NCBI GenBank assembly: GCA_024509875.1
Contig: JAMPIV010000581.1
Coordinates: 1,240,501 to 1,304,500, forward strand
Source of the DNA: Oreohelix idahoensis
Lineage: Eukaryota; Mollusca; Gastropoda; Stylommatophora; Oreohelicidae
Length of the DNA stretch: 64,000 nt
Direction of reading: 5' to 3'
Below, in pieces: positions 12,601 to 23,450 of this stretch (within the stretch, counting starts at the first letter, position 1; each line of letters begins with the position of its first letter). Below the pieces are notes generated by a model. It was not told where the DNA came from. It did not search any database and worked only from the letters and a program-made list of their open reading frames with translations. Both the position numbers and the translations under genes were made by a program.

Positions 12601-12897
12601 GAACGTGAATGCCTCGCTTTGGTCTGGTCGATCAACAAATTCGCCCCTTTTCTTTACGGGAAACACTTCATTGTGGAAAGTGATCACCAGCCTTTGATGT
12701 TTTTAGCAGTGTCTAAAAAATTAAATTCACGACTTTTAAGGTGGAGTTTACTGTTATCTCCATATTCGTTCAATGTGAGATACATACCAGGACGGGACAA
12801 TCTTGGACCCGATTTTTTAAGTAGGCATCCTATCAAAGGAGATATAGAGAAACAGAAAATTAAGGAGGAACTGCAGCATGTGTTACCAAAAAGTTAA
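9544..12897 (+). CDS. pol: E1 Pol: protease-integrase-RT-RNase H
   Basis: Frame open from 9544 with no obvious ATG; it is probably made as a Gag-Pol fusion. Protease: LYDTGLDF (about 9768). Integrase: HHCC zinc finger (GHAIPFSGHMG and CPECQR, about 10285-10420), then core D in VAVDIVGPL (about 10498), D in LTDNGSQF (about 10678) and E in NGQVERFN (about 10786) with DD35E spacing, then a GPY/F module (WQGPYVI, about 11205). RT: LCIDYRKLNAI (about 11725), SKVDLSKGYYQIPV, LPFGLKNAPS and the catalytic FMDD (12022-12033). RNase H: RTDASNVGIGA (about 12470), RECLALVWS, ESDHQPL and GPDFLSR. No internal stop occurs; the frame ends at TAA 12895. All catalytic residues are present, so this copy could be active. 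No chromodomain or env frame follows. Confidence 0.95.
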
Positions 12898-12904
12898 CCG
12901 TGCA

Positions 12905-12929
12905 GGCACTGTTTTAAAGAAGAGGGCTC
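12905..12929 (+). other. E1 polypurine tract
   Basis: The purine-rich run AAAGAAGAGGG lies a few bases before the 3' LTR start at 12930, the usual place for plus-strand priming. Confidence 0.7.
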
Positions 12930-14362
12930 TGTAGCGAGATTTGGTAAACACTTGCTTGGTTGTAGCGCGACACGCCCACGCGACACCCACACACACCATC
13001 GCAAGGTCAGCGCTGCGGTCTTTCTTTGAAGTTGGTAGACAGCGGAAATGTGACTTACGGTTAAAAGCCATACAGTATTACTGAAGAATGAGGAAATAGC
13101 TATATAGGAATGTATGGCCGACTTTAAAAGTTTGCATTTACTGGACATTAAATTATTCACTACAGGAGAACGCATGGTTGGAATAATATTAAATAAATAT
13201 AACTCAACAAAGGAGATAGGCTAGGAATTATATCCAAAAGGATATTATTCAAATATAAATAGTTTTAAAGATAATTAATATTTTTCACCTTCATCACATC
13301 GGCTAAAAGTTAGCTAATAATCTTTAAAAATTTATTACACTAACAAGCCTCAACGGAATTGTATAAAACTTATATGTAATGAAAGCCCCATATGGGGAAA
13401 AGGAAATGATATATAGGAAGGAAGGAAGGAGATAAGTGTGTGAGTGACAGAAGAGAAAAACGAGTACAGGAAAAGCACAGATTGTTTCAAATAGCTTCAA
13501 AACAGGAGATGAAACTAAAATCTTTTGGGGAATTTGGGAGCTGCTTTCTCGTACGCGCGAGAGACTGAAATATAAGGACAGAGCGGCGCATTGTAAATCA
13601 CACACCAAATCCAGAAGCCAGAGTGAGAAACTGGAGGACAGCCTCTGCAAGAAAAGTTCTATTTTCACGCTGCATGCAGGGCAGATTAAGTTAAGCCAAT
13701 ACAGTCTCACCGTGAGCTTATTAATCCTAAGAGGGTATGTAAGTTTATTAAAAATATATGTATTACTAATATCATTTTATTTCAGATTTTATTTCTGATT
13801 GATTGTAGCAGATATAATAAAAAAGGGAATGACGCTAACCAGAGATAACCTTCACCGGCATTGTCAGGAAGCATAACCATTAATTGGTTAGCCAAATATA
13901 TTATGGCTAATTCTTGCCTGGAAGCTTACGACATACCAGCAAGTACATAAGTGACTTGACATCCATAAGTGGAAGGCAAGGTTATATCGTACCCATGTAT
14001 CATAACATGTGATTTATTCATGTATATTGTTAATTCTGCACCTTATACATTATCTTATCATGCTATCTCTGTAATATACTACCATGATTCATTCATTTAC
14101 ATACAAACACTGAAGACATGGTCGCATCATGAACAGCAGAGGGTGGTGAGATTGTTAGAACAATGGCCACCTATTACTTCTTGTTCCAGGTTTTTATGAT
14201 CAATGTTTATGATCATTCCTGATCGAGAAACTAAAGACTTGAAGAAGTTGATCCAGCTCACTGAAGCCTAGAGGTCAACCAAACTTCAACACCTTAGTCC
14301 CCCCGTAGTTATAGGGCGGGCTGAAGGAAAGTCTTCCGTACTCCAGTGTGTCGGAGGAACCT
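12930..14362 (+). repeat. E1 3' LTR
   Basis: Near-identical copy of 6815-8248, same start and end. It is followed by CGAGCAGACG, which does not repeat the 5' flank. Confidence 0.93.
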
Positions 14363-15056
14363 CGAGCAGACGTGGATAAAGTTGAGTTTTATATATTCCA
14401 TCCAACAAATCCTGTGAGCAGTTCTAAAACGACTTTCTAATGATGAAAACTAGATGGCAAGAGATAATGTGACAAACTTGTTTTTATAAATTCAGTGGAA
14501 GATAAATCCAAGACTTTTTCTATTAGTTATTTTAATTTGTAACTGTAAATAATCATACATTTTACCATCTTCCAACACCCATTTATCATTACAAGAATAT
14601 ATAGATGTACATAATAAATTGGATAATTGTACTCATTTGACTTGTTAAATTTTTAACTGTTAAATTTTGAGTTACTTTTTCTAATTTAATTATAATATCA
14701 CATAGGGTTACGATAGCGAAGTAGCATCTTATACTTCTGAAGCCTAAATCTATTGTCCAGCTCAGAGTATTCACAGCTGTAACTCACTTGTGATACCAGT
14801 GTACTTCTCGGGCACTGGAACTTCATACTTTCTGGAGAGAGATTCTACTTCTGCTCTACCACTACTATCATACTAGGAAAACCTTTCGCTACAATAGATC
14901 TTTGTAGTACCTATATGTATTTCTTGTCCTTGTCACCTGTTCGTAACTGTGGCTGACGAAGGGTAAAACCCGAAACGTCGCTTGTTCCATGTGTACCGTT
15001 TACTTGTAAAACTTATTTCATACCTTATTATTTTTTAAATTTATATATTTACAGAG
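14363..15056 (+). other. unassigned, possible continuation of the Penelope-like element
   Basis: AT-rich noncoding sequence right of E1, with a hammerhead-like motif at 14953. If E1 inserted into the Penelope-like element at 6814, this would be its distal part, but the missing target duplication leaves that unproven. Confidence 0.4.
14953..14980 (+). ncRNA. hammerhead ribozyme-like motif
   Basis: Core box CTGACGA fits the CUGANGA consensus. It is followed by a 4-bp hairpin GGGT-AAA-ACCC (14961-14971) and then GAAAC (14972-14976) and GTC. Such motifs are established features of the terminal repeats of Penelope-like elements, where they process RNA. One unpaired A between the core and stem II departs from the minimal model, so self-cleavage is uncertain. 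Confidence 0.6.
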
Positions 15057-15075
15057 GATGTGTCAGAAGCTTTCT

Positions 15076-15182
15076 TATCCATATTTAGTAAGCTTGGTTT
15101 CCATAAAAAAAATGTGTCACCTCAGGGATGAGAGATCCATATTTAGTGAGATTGGTTTCCCTAAAAAAATGTGTCACCTCAG
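15076..15182 (+). repeat. two-copy tandem repeat, about 60 bp unit
   Basis: The unit TCCATATTTAGT...GGTTTCC, A-run, ATGTGTCACCTCAG occurs twice in a row with few differences. It lies in noncoding DNA. Confidence 0.75.
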
Positions 15183-16420
15183 ATTAATCGCTGAATTTCC
15201 AAATAAGTCCACATATATCTGTGGTTCTGTAAGCTTATAGAGAAGCACCACAAGCAAGTACATAATTTTTTTTCTTCCTCCAGCGGTTGTATTTATGTTC
15301 ACATTGGGTGCGATTATACTTATGATGATGATATACATTATTTTTGTTTATAGTTACTTGGACCAACATTGATCACATCATTATCCCTATTATGAAAAAC
15401 TCCAATTTTTCACTTTGAGAGGTTGTCGATGTCAAGGAGTGTTTGTGAGTGCGTATTTACTTCTATAAATGGTCCCCTGCTACGGTGGGAGCTATATTAG
15501 GTACTTGCACATGTTCATGCATGGTTGTATACAATTGTAGTTTTGCTTGAACAATAAGTGCTGTTGTGAACCTTTATTTAGCCGAGTACATCTATTGTGG
15601 GGTAAATTATATTTAGTGAGGGGTGTTAAGGGTGACCATATGTAAACACCAAACATTTTCGTTTATATCTTTCTAATGTTTCAAACTGACTATAATAAAT
15701 AAGGTGAGTTCTGTAAAACTGGTAATAATATAAATATATAAATATATACATTTCTATTTTCAAATTTATATCTTTATTTCCTTATTGGTTTTCTAAGTGT
15801 GTGTGTGTATTTAAGATACGTAGCCAAACTTACCACCATATGTTTCAACCTCACATAAAGTCAGATTCACCAATGCTGCACCGGGGGATGGTCTAATCGC
15901 CACGGACGTTACTAGGGTTCTTGAATTCAGACTTAACTGGTACATGTTTAAGAGCACTCTAAGTAAATCCAGTGAGTACTGTGTTGCATTGCCATTTTCA
16001 TTACGAGTCTCAAAAATTAATCCCCCGTGTTGTTGTAGATCGTCTGAAAGTAAATTATAATTATCTGCGAGAGTGAATTCGTCATGTTATTAACAATTAC
16101 GTGTTGGGTCGATGTTCACATTACACAAGGACTTTAAAAAAAGAAAGATACAAGGTATTCCTTGATTTAAACAAAAAAATATTTTTCCTCACATTGATTA
16201 TTATGATTATTATCATTATCAACTTGATTAAATCTATATTTTTTTGTTGCTTCTTTTTATTTATTTTCTCTGTTTACAATTTACTCTCTTATACCCGGAA
16301 ACGGAAGCATTTTTTCATAGCAATGCATGGTAGCCGTTTTTACAAAGGGATATTCTGTCATTTTAAAAATAAATTTTATGTCATGTCTCTTTTCTTAAGC
16401 TCTCACTTTTTTCCCTCTCC
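15183..16420. other. unassigned AT-rich sequence
   Basis: No supported gene. The 107-codon frame at 16101-16424 is low in complexity (runs of I, F and K) and is best read as noncoding. The T-rich lead-in to the motif at 16421 resembles the 3' part of a Penelope-like element in position only. Confidence 0.45.
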
Positions 16421-16445
16421 CTGATGAAGCCCTTGTGGTCGAAAC
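16421..16445 (+). ncRNA. second hammerhead-like motif
   Basis: CTGATGA (16421-16427) and GAAAC (16441-16445) are correctly spaced, but the hairpin between them pairs poorly (GCCC against GGTC with a mismatch). An ATAAA-type signal follows at about 16491. It is likely the relic of another Penelope-like terminal repeat. Confidence 0.45.
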
Positions 16446-16860
16446 GTAGCGAATTGTCTTTGACTCTGTTTCTATAATATTATTGTTTTTAATAAACCCT
16501 CCCTCAGATGGAATCAAGATCTCGCGATCACTATAACAACACTTTAAACAACCAATGGCCCCTGTATTCATAAACTCTTAGAGATACTAAATCAATTAAA
16601 GTATGACTAAACAATCTTCTACAACTACTTAAATAAACATAGCCCCCAGTACCCAAAAAACCTTTCCTGAAGATCGCGGAACAGATGTAATCCATGTACA
16701 AATAAAAAAAAAACTGTATTAGAAATAATGAAACAGTCATATTGCAAAGCATTAAAAGATCTATTGATAATCATAATTTTCGTACAAAATTACGTTGTCA
16801 TTGATCCTTTGACAGGCAAAGCCTTGTTAACACAGTGGTGTGAAAGACCACTAAACAGTC
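16446..16860. other. unassigned sequence
   Basis: Noncoding AT-rich DNA between the second hammerhead-like motif and the TTAA-flanked transposon. No repeat or gene recognised. Confidence 0.45.
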
Positions 16861-18549
16861 TTAAGGTAGTAGGCTACCCACAAAAGATTAAAAACAATAA
16901 AAATCCAACAATTTTCATTTTCATGCTTTAAATCATCGTCAACATGTTCTTGTACTAAAAATAATTCATAGAAGCTTAGAGATACTCTGGTATGATAGGA
17001 ATCAGTGTTTTTGTACACACACCCCCTTGAGTGATTTGCATAGCAACCAATGTTTATAGTTGGTTACCTTGTGAATAATGACCCAACATGAAGGTGCGTA
17101 ATTGTAAAACTGCGAAATTATAATTATACTGAGGCAACAGGAAAAAGATATTTATAACTTTTCCAAGAGGAATCACTCAATGATTTCTTATGAATTTTTC
17201 AAAAGTGTCTGTCTAGAAAGCTTTGATCGTAAATTTCAGCATTTGTTACATGCATTGTGCATTTTCACCCACATCAACTCTATTTATTGCTAGACCTAGT
17301 TTTATACTGTATAATAGTAGTTAGCAGAGGTTTCTTTTGTTCACAATGGGAAATAAGACAAAGTAAGTTCCTTGGAAATCGGTACACCAACAAACCGTTG
17401 CCTGAAAATGAGACACCTATTGTCGATAGTGGCGCTATAAAGCCTCTGTGCTCCTCAGCAAAGAAAATAAAGGTCCAAGAAAGTGAAGGACAAGCTAAAA
17501 ATGACAACAGAGGAAATGTGTTTATCCTTATGGATGTAAAACTGCTGTTTGGGTTTTTTATGCGCTAACTTTAGATGTGACAAATGTTATCAGTACTCAC
17601 TGACCTGTGAGATCGTCGAAGAGACTCGGGATGGCTTTTGTCATGAAATCAGTATCAAGTGCACAAACTGTGTCGAATGGAATGCCAATTTCAATACTTC
17701 TGATGTTTCATCTCCAGCTACTCACAAACACAAAGAAGTAAATGTGCGAATGGTGGCATTTGTGCGTTCTATTGGGAAAGGCCACAGTGCACTGCAGAAT
17801 TTTTCAATATACATGAACACAAGTCAACCCATGGCAAAGAAAGCATACAGGAGAACGCTGCACAGGATCTATTCAGCAAGTAAGGACATTGCAATGGAAA
17901 GACCCTAAGAGCACCGAAAAGGGGATTCATAGACACTGCAGCTGCAGTAGAAGGAGACCTTTATTCAACAGGAGCTCATTAAACTTCATTTTGTGAGTTC
18001 TTTTTCTGTTTTTCTTTGATTTCTCGGAATTGTCTTTTCAACATAATTGGTGATCTTTGAAACAAGATATCTCTGGATCTGTACATTCAATTGACATGAA
18101 AATTAATACAGTTGGTTGTCATATAATCTTACAGATTCTGGCCTAAAATGGATACAATTGAATTCAAAGTTTTAGTTTTATGACCATCATGCATATATAA
18201 TGAGGCACAAATATCAAACATTCCAGAAATATAAATTTTGAAAATTCATTAAAAATTAACCTTTCTGTCAATCTCTGTCATTTTAGGTCATTACCTTACG
18301 CTATATATAATGATTCAATTTGCCAAGTTTCAGTCAGATCCTTGTACAAATAACATAGTTATGATGTTTTGAAAAAGGTGTATTATTTATTCACTACGGC
18401 GGCCATATTGGATAGTTAATTTGCATAATTAATGAGGTCATTATGTGGACACAAATTTTAAGTCCATACTAACACTATACCCATGGTTGTTTGATTCTGA
18501 AAGGAAAATTTGAGTTTTTTACCCTATCAAGGTAGCCTACTACCTTAAC
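16861..18549 (+). mobile_element. TTAA-flanked DNA transposon, Kolobok/Mutator-like relic
   Basis: The ends are inverted: TTAAGGTAGTAGGCTACC at 16861 and its reverse complement at about 18531-18549. TTAA stands at both outer edges and can be read as the target duplication, leaving termini that start GGTAG. A TTAA duplication is a hallmark of the Kolobok superfamily (and of piggyBac, whose termini differ). The element is about 1.7 kb, holds only the first part of a transposase gene, and is therefore non-autonomous. Confidence 0.65.
17338..17908 (+). pseudogene. Mutator-like transposase domain, N-terminal fragment, frameshifted
   Basis: Two frames together look like the start of the Mutator-like transposase domain found in many invertebrate repeat proteins. 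The first (to about 17550) has GNRYTNKPLP, a lysine-rich stretch and NVFILMDVKLLFGFF. The second (17549-17908) has paired cysteines CDKC and CTNC, then VRMVAFVRSIGKGHSALQNF and a PMAKKAYRR stretch. The shift lies near 17550-17570. The catalytic core that should follow is absent; the frame stops at 17906. Family naming is from memory of the conserved SIGKG..AL motif and needs a profile search. The setting, between TTAA-flanked inverted repeats, supports Kolobok rather than classical MULE. Confidence 0.6.
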
Positions 18550-18585
18550 ATCTGTATACTAAACCTATGTCGCAAATCAATAAGG

Positions 18586-18850
18586 TGTTGGAACCAGTGT
18601 ACACTCCAGCTGTGTCACAGATTAATAGTCAGTCACAGTCTATGTACACTTCAGCTGTGTCACATATTAATAGTCAGTCACAGTCTATGTACACTTCAGC
18701 TGTGTCACAGATTAATAGTCAGTCACAGCCTATGTACACTTTAGCTGTGTCACAGATTAATAGTCAGTCACAGTCTATGTACACTTCAGCTGGGGCACAG
18801 ATCAGTGGTATATCAAAACCATTGTACAATCCAGCAGTGTCACAGCTCCC
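18586..18850 (+). repeat. 45-bp minisatellite
   Basis: About five units of TACACTTCAGCTGTGTCACA...TTAATAGTCAGTCACAGTCTATG. The unit is a multiple of three, so a 126-codon frame (18567-18944) reads through as repeated YTSAVSQINSQSQSM. Related wording recurs at 19030-19054 and 21570-21606 on both sides of a solo LTR. I treat it as a noncoding satellite. Confidence 0.85.
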
Positions 18851-19054
18851 TAAGGAGCATAGGCCGTCAACAAATGACACCAAGTCGTTCTGTCTCCTGG
18901 CATCAGTTCCAAGTCTTTCTATGTCTTCTTTATCTCATTCATGACTGTCGCCGGTTTTCTTCTCTACGTCTTCTTTAGTCTTCATTTATCTCTCCTACCC
19001 CGGTTGTTTACAAAAAAAGGAACCCGTGTGCATTATAGCTGTGTCACAGATCAA

Positions 19055-21547
19055 TGTGACGTAGAATGGAAATATTGATACAGTAGTCTGATCGCCTTTG
19101 CTTTCCCATTTAGTGTCTACCATTAGCTAAGTCAAACCACGCAATTTTCTGTTTGTATGACTCACCTTTGAATCCACTTCCTTTTTCTGGGAACATAACA
19201 ACAGAGTTGTTTACCAACTTTTCGCAACCTGCCAGCATAACAGGCAGCGAGCTCTGATTTGTTTACCTAGTTTCTCACGCGAGTTTATCTGCCAATCACC
19301 GGACATCGGACAGATCGCACGTGGGATAAACACTTAACCCTTTGATCTTCAGATACAGAGGAACTCTGACGCCGATTTTGCATTTCATCTCGAGAACGCG
19401 AGCGATTTCGAAAGAAACCCCGTTATCGAGAAAAAATCTTTGATGTCGGGCAAAGCAGCGCTCGACGAGAGAAAACGGTGGCCGTCAGAGAACTTTTCAT
19501 CTGGTCCACAGTTTCTCAATCCTATGGTTAGCACGTTAATGAGAAATTAACACCATTAGGGATCTGAGAGCAAATGAACAGATATAAGCAGTGGTCCTTT
19601 AAACTCAATGATTAGTGTCGCTCATAATTTTGGATAATCTAATCGCGTTATTCTAGAACCATTATAGGAGTGTGTTAATAGCATTTCGTGGGCATTGTTT
19701 CATTTCTGATCTGTGGTAATAGAGATTAGCATTTACGTGATTTAATGTGTTAAGTTTACCATTATAATTCACTGTGATTTCTAGCGTTAAAACTAGGGAA
19801 ATAAATAACTATTTTTCTTTGCCAGGATAGATTGGTTATTTTATCATCCGCTTCTCACACCAGATGAAACGGTTTAGTGACTGATTAAGTGTAAGCGCGA
19901 CTGTAGTGACCGAATAGGATTCGCGTTTATTTTAATTTTGTGTTTTATAGTAAGTGACTATTGTTATATCTTATGATTAAACTAACAGGCGCCGACAGTA
20001 CAATAACTATTAACGACAGACGATATTTGTAAGTGCGCGTAGGGATAATTAAACAATAGTTGACAGTGTGAGCTGATTGCTAACGCGCGCGCAGAGGAGC
20101 GGGAAGGTGCATACCTTGTTCCGAATCTGAAAGCGCAGCGCGGGCGAAAAAAATTGACCGTATAGCTGTAAATAAAGTCACCGTGTGCCTTTTAACTTTA
20201 AGCAGGACTGCCGGAGTGGGAGAGAGATCGTCTCGACCCCGTCCGTGTATTTATAATTTCTCGCAGACCTGACAGGGCGGCCAGCGGTTTTTTTCTTGAT
20301 TATAGTCTCCAGTACTGATGAGATTTATTCTGTCTTCTTCGTGACTTTCAAGTCCATAAGCCCATGTTGTGAACAGGACTGGCTAAAAGACACATACACA
20401 TTTTAATTATTAAGTTTAACTGGACTATCAATTCCCAGATATTTTTTCCAATTTATCAGCCCACGGGAGTGGTATATATGTAAAATAATATCAACATCTA
20501 ACTTTTGACAGGCCCAGCCCTGGATTCATTCAGAAAATTGTGCTGCTTCAAAATCGGCATTCACCATAGAGCCAGCCGATAGGATTCACCAGCAGTCATC
20601 ATTTTTACATATTGTAACATTTGTCTTAGCAATCAGATGCTTAGCAATACTGGAATTACTTTTCTTCTTTTGCAACTGTGAACGTCCAGAGCACGTCTTG
20701 CTTCAGTAACTATTTGAGGTGATATTGGTTTCATCCAGGAAAAATTAAACTACCAAATTTGGCGTCCACCTTGTAGTTATTATTCGATATATAGGCTGGA
20801 CTGGGGCCATATTTGGGCAACCCACCTGACAGTATAGGTTCAGGAACTATTGTAATTTTTCAAGGGATACCAACACCACGAGTAGGTAAGCGAGAGTGTT
20901 TGTGGCCACATATGACAGAGTGAGCGATAGAGAGAGTGAATATTTTCCTTTGTTACAATCATTGTACTGACTTTTTTTCCCCGCTAAACTGAGTACTTTA
21001 CTGAGTATTAATTTAGTAGGGAACTTGTTCTTCATAGTCTATTCTGTAACCTAGTGCTTATCTTGACCTTTGGGTTATTAACTTCTTTTGGGATCCTTTC
21101 TCAACAAGGGGAGGGCACTTATTGGGTTATTTTCCTATGTCTGTAAACATGATTTTATTGATTTCTCTATATGTTTGATGTTGTAAAAGTTTAATGATAA
21201 TAAACAACAAAAAGAACTTGAATGTGTGGGTTGGTCAGACCCATACCCAATTAACTATAGTTTTTTTCACGTTTTGTGTGTCTTGTTGTCACATAATTGT
21301 GTGTGGGTGTGTTTAGTTAAAACGTATATTTCATATAGAGAGAGAAAGTTTGTCTTATACTAAAATATAGTCGTATAGATAGGCTGGACTAGAGAAACTA
21401 CTCATTCCAGAGACAGATCTTCCTCTTACACTATTCCTTCGTGAAAATCTATTTCTTACACCTTTATTCTCACACATTTACCACTATCACCTCTGCTGAG
21501 ACGGGACCATAAATATCTTCTAACCTATCTAAAAAGAATGTACGACA
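19055..21547 (+). mobile_element. solo LTR, related to the E2 LTR type
   Basis: It starts TGTGACGTAG and ends AATGTACGACA, with exact 5-bp duplications ATCAA at 19050-19054 and 21548-21552. At 2493 bp it matches the 2.4 kb size of the E2 LTR, and its last 200 bp resemble the E2 LTR end (GTGAAAATCTATTTCT and the TACGACA terminus). It lies inside the minisatellite-type sequence that flanks it. No coding region and no second LTR are present. Confidence 0.8.
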
Positions 21548-21606
21548 ATCAATAGACAGTAATAACCCTTGTATATCTAAGCTGCGTCACATATCAATAG
21601 ACAGTC

Positions 21607-22864
21607 TGTCACGGATTGCCTCCCCTGCTTTGCAGTAGTGGTCCACCAGTGACCAAAACTCAAGATTATCTAATATAGTTTCCAAGGTATCCTGCGCGCA
21701 CGATTACTCTTGGCAGAGATGTAGATAGAAGATTAATGACAATTCTACCTTAAGGGAGCGTTCACAAGATATTTCCAGAAGTCACGATCAATGTTGCATT
21801 GAGCTGAACAATTGTTAACGCATTATATCTGGTCCGTCGCCTTTTGTGAAGGATGTAAGCAATGGTTTAGCCCGTTCAAGCGCCCAATTGGTGTAATCCA
21901 ACGAAATCCCTCTTATAAGGTATAGCTCTGTTTAGAGGTAAATATATGTCTAATTATTTATGTCTAGATATTAAAGAGTCTGGCTCATACGTTTGCGTTC
22001 ATACATATAAACAAACTGAATCGACTATGATTGTTTAGGTTTAAAACAACAGGTAACAAATGTAATAAACAATTAGTCTTTAGCAGGTTAACATAAATAT
22101 GGAAAGATTAGTGGATGTTTGATGATATAAAGTTCTCGTCATTGAGACGATGGTGGGAATTTAACCTTATACTTAACGTTTAACTGAAATGTCCTTTTTG
22201 CTGGTGCCTTTTTGGTTAGCTCTTAGCTTTAATGAGTGAGTCCTGCCGCCTAGGTTTTCGTCACGTTGTTCTGGTGATGAATGTACTTCTCTCACACGAG
22301 TGGCATAGTAAATTCAGTACTTCATACAGTCTAATAGCTTGTAACAACGTACTTTTAGAAAAAATAGAAAGTCAAAAATGCCTCTGCTAAGTACACTGAG
22401 TTGGAAGTTTAACAGACGCATCCTCTCGTAGTCCACCAGCCAATGTTAAAATCTCTCATAAGAGTTAAATTCCTGAGTTTACACAGTGCAAAGCAGGAAA
22501 GATTAATAGAATTCACCAATATTCCTCTGGGTATTAACTGGGACAATGTGTCTGGACAGCGCGAGCAATGATTTGTGCCTGAATTAACATTAACAAGTTA
22601 CATAAATCTCACAAAATGATATGCTACACTTGAAGTACATATGATGTAGTCATCACTCATCACTGCTCCAGTGGGAGTCTGGGGTCACCTCTGCTGTCCG
22701 TTTTTCCGCACGACTAGCCAGAAGAAATCACCAGCGCTTGTTGTAGTGTTTCATGAATATACTATTTCCGTATGTTGAGGTTGCCAGCCTCATATGTATA
22801 TCCACTTAGCAAGAAAACATGTTAAATTCGTATTTATAATAGAAATGTTCACAACTTACCCCAA
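21607..22864 (-). repeat. family A LTR, 3' half only (copy A2)
   Basis: The reverse complement matches 36849-38408 (without its SINE), 1856-2750 plus 4289-4641, and 50961-51196. One end is the true LTR terminus (TGTCACGGATTGCC on the plus strand). The other stops at CACAACTTAC, the same internal point where other copies break. No duplication was found for this copy. Confidence 0.8.
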
Positions 22865-23109
22865 ATTTTGGGCATACACACTCTCCCTAGATGCACACAT
22901 GATTCCACCTAACTGTTAAATCTTGGACTTTCTAATGTGTCTAACTTTACAACAGTTCTTTTTCTATATCAAAATATGTACACATTTGTAATATATGATA
23001 TGGTGATTGTATAAACACCATGCGGGTCACTAATGTATATTCACCGCTACTCGTTTGATGATTTTTCTTTTGTCAATCATGAACTTATGGTACTTAATAT
23101 GAAATTGTG
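22865..23109. other. unassigned sequence
   Basis: AT-rich stretch between LTR copy A2 and the E4-type relic. It may be the inner part of that relic, too diverged to recognise. Confidence 0.4.
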
Positions 23110-23368
23110 ATTGAAATTATTGTATGCATTGTGTCATTGCCAGTATTGTGGTATGCGTTGGTGACACCTCCCTGGAAATGTTTATACTTAGACAAATAGT
23201 TTCTCTGAGATGTTGAGATATATTCTCACCGGTCGATCTATACTTCGACTTTGCCTTAATTTGGCTTTATAAATTGCTGATATTCTTCATCTGCGCATTA
23301 TACATGCGTCGTGAGCCTATTGTATGTTGCTCTCAGATGAAAAAAAAAAATGATTTTCATTTTTTTTC

Positions 23369-23450
<82 letters not shown>

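Larger units (their letters stand above)
6815..14362 (+). mobile_element. E1, near-intact Gmr1-like LTR retrotransposon
   Basis: It is 7548 bp with direct LTRs of 1434 and 1433 bp, a 217-bp leader, gag, and a long pol in the order protease, integrase, RT, RNase H. Integrase before RT with Ty3/gypsy-like proteins defines the Gmr1 group. The LTRs differ at only about five places by eye (for example ccagcgc/ccatcgc, gataggt/gataagt, and one-base indels near the ends), so the insertion is young. Oddities: no matching 5-bp flanks were found (ATAGA on the left, CGAGC on the right), the LTR ends in AACCT rather than CA, and no standard primer site is obvious. Confidence 0.93.

Noticed and set aside
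16101..16424. 107-codon I/F-rich frame as a membrane protein
   Set aside because: Composition follows from T-rich DNA; no signal, homologue or conserved pattern recognised.
18567..18944. 126-codon frame with YTSAVSQINSQSQSM repeats as a gene
   Set aside because: A 45-bp satellite unit is divisible by three and stays open by chance; flanks show no splice sites or family match, and similar satellite wording occurs elsewhere without an open frame.
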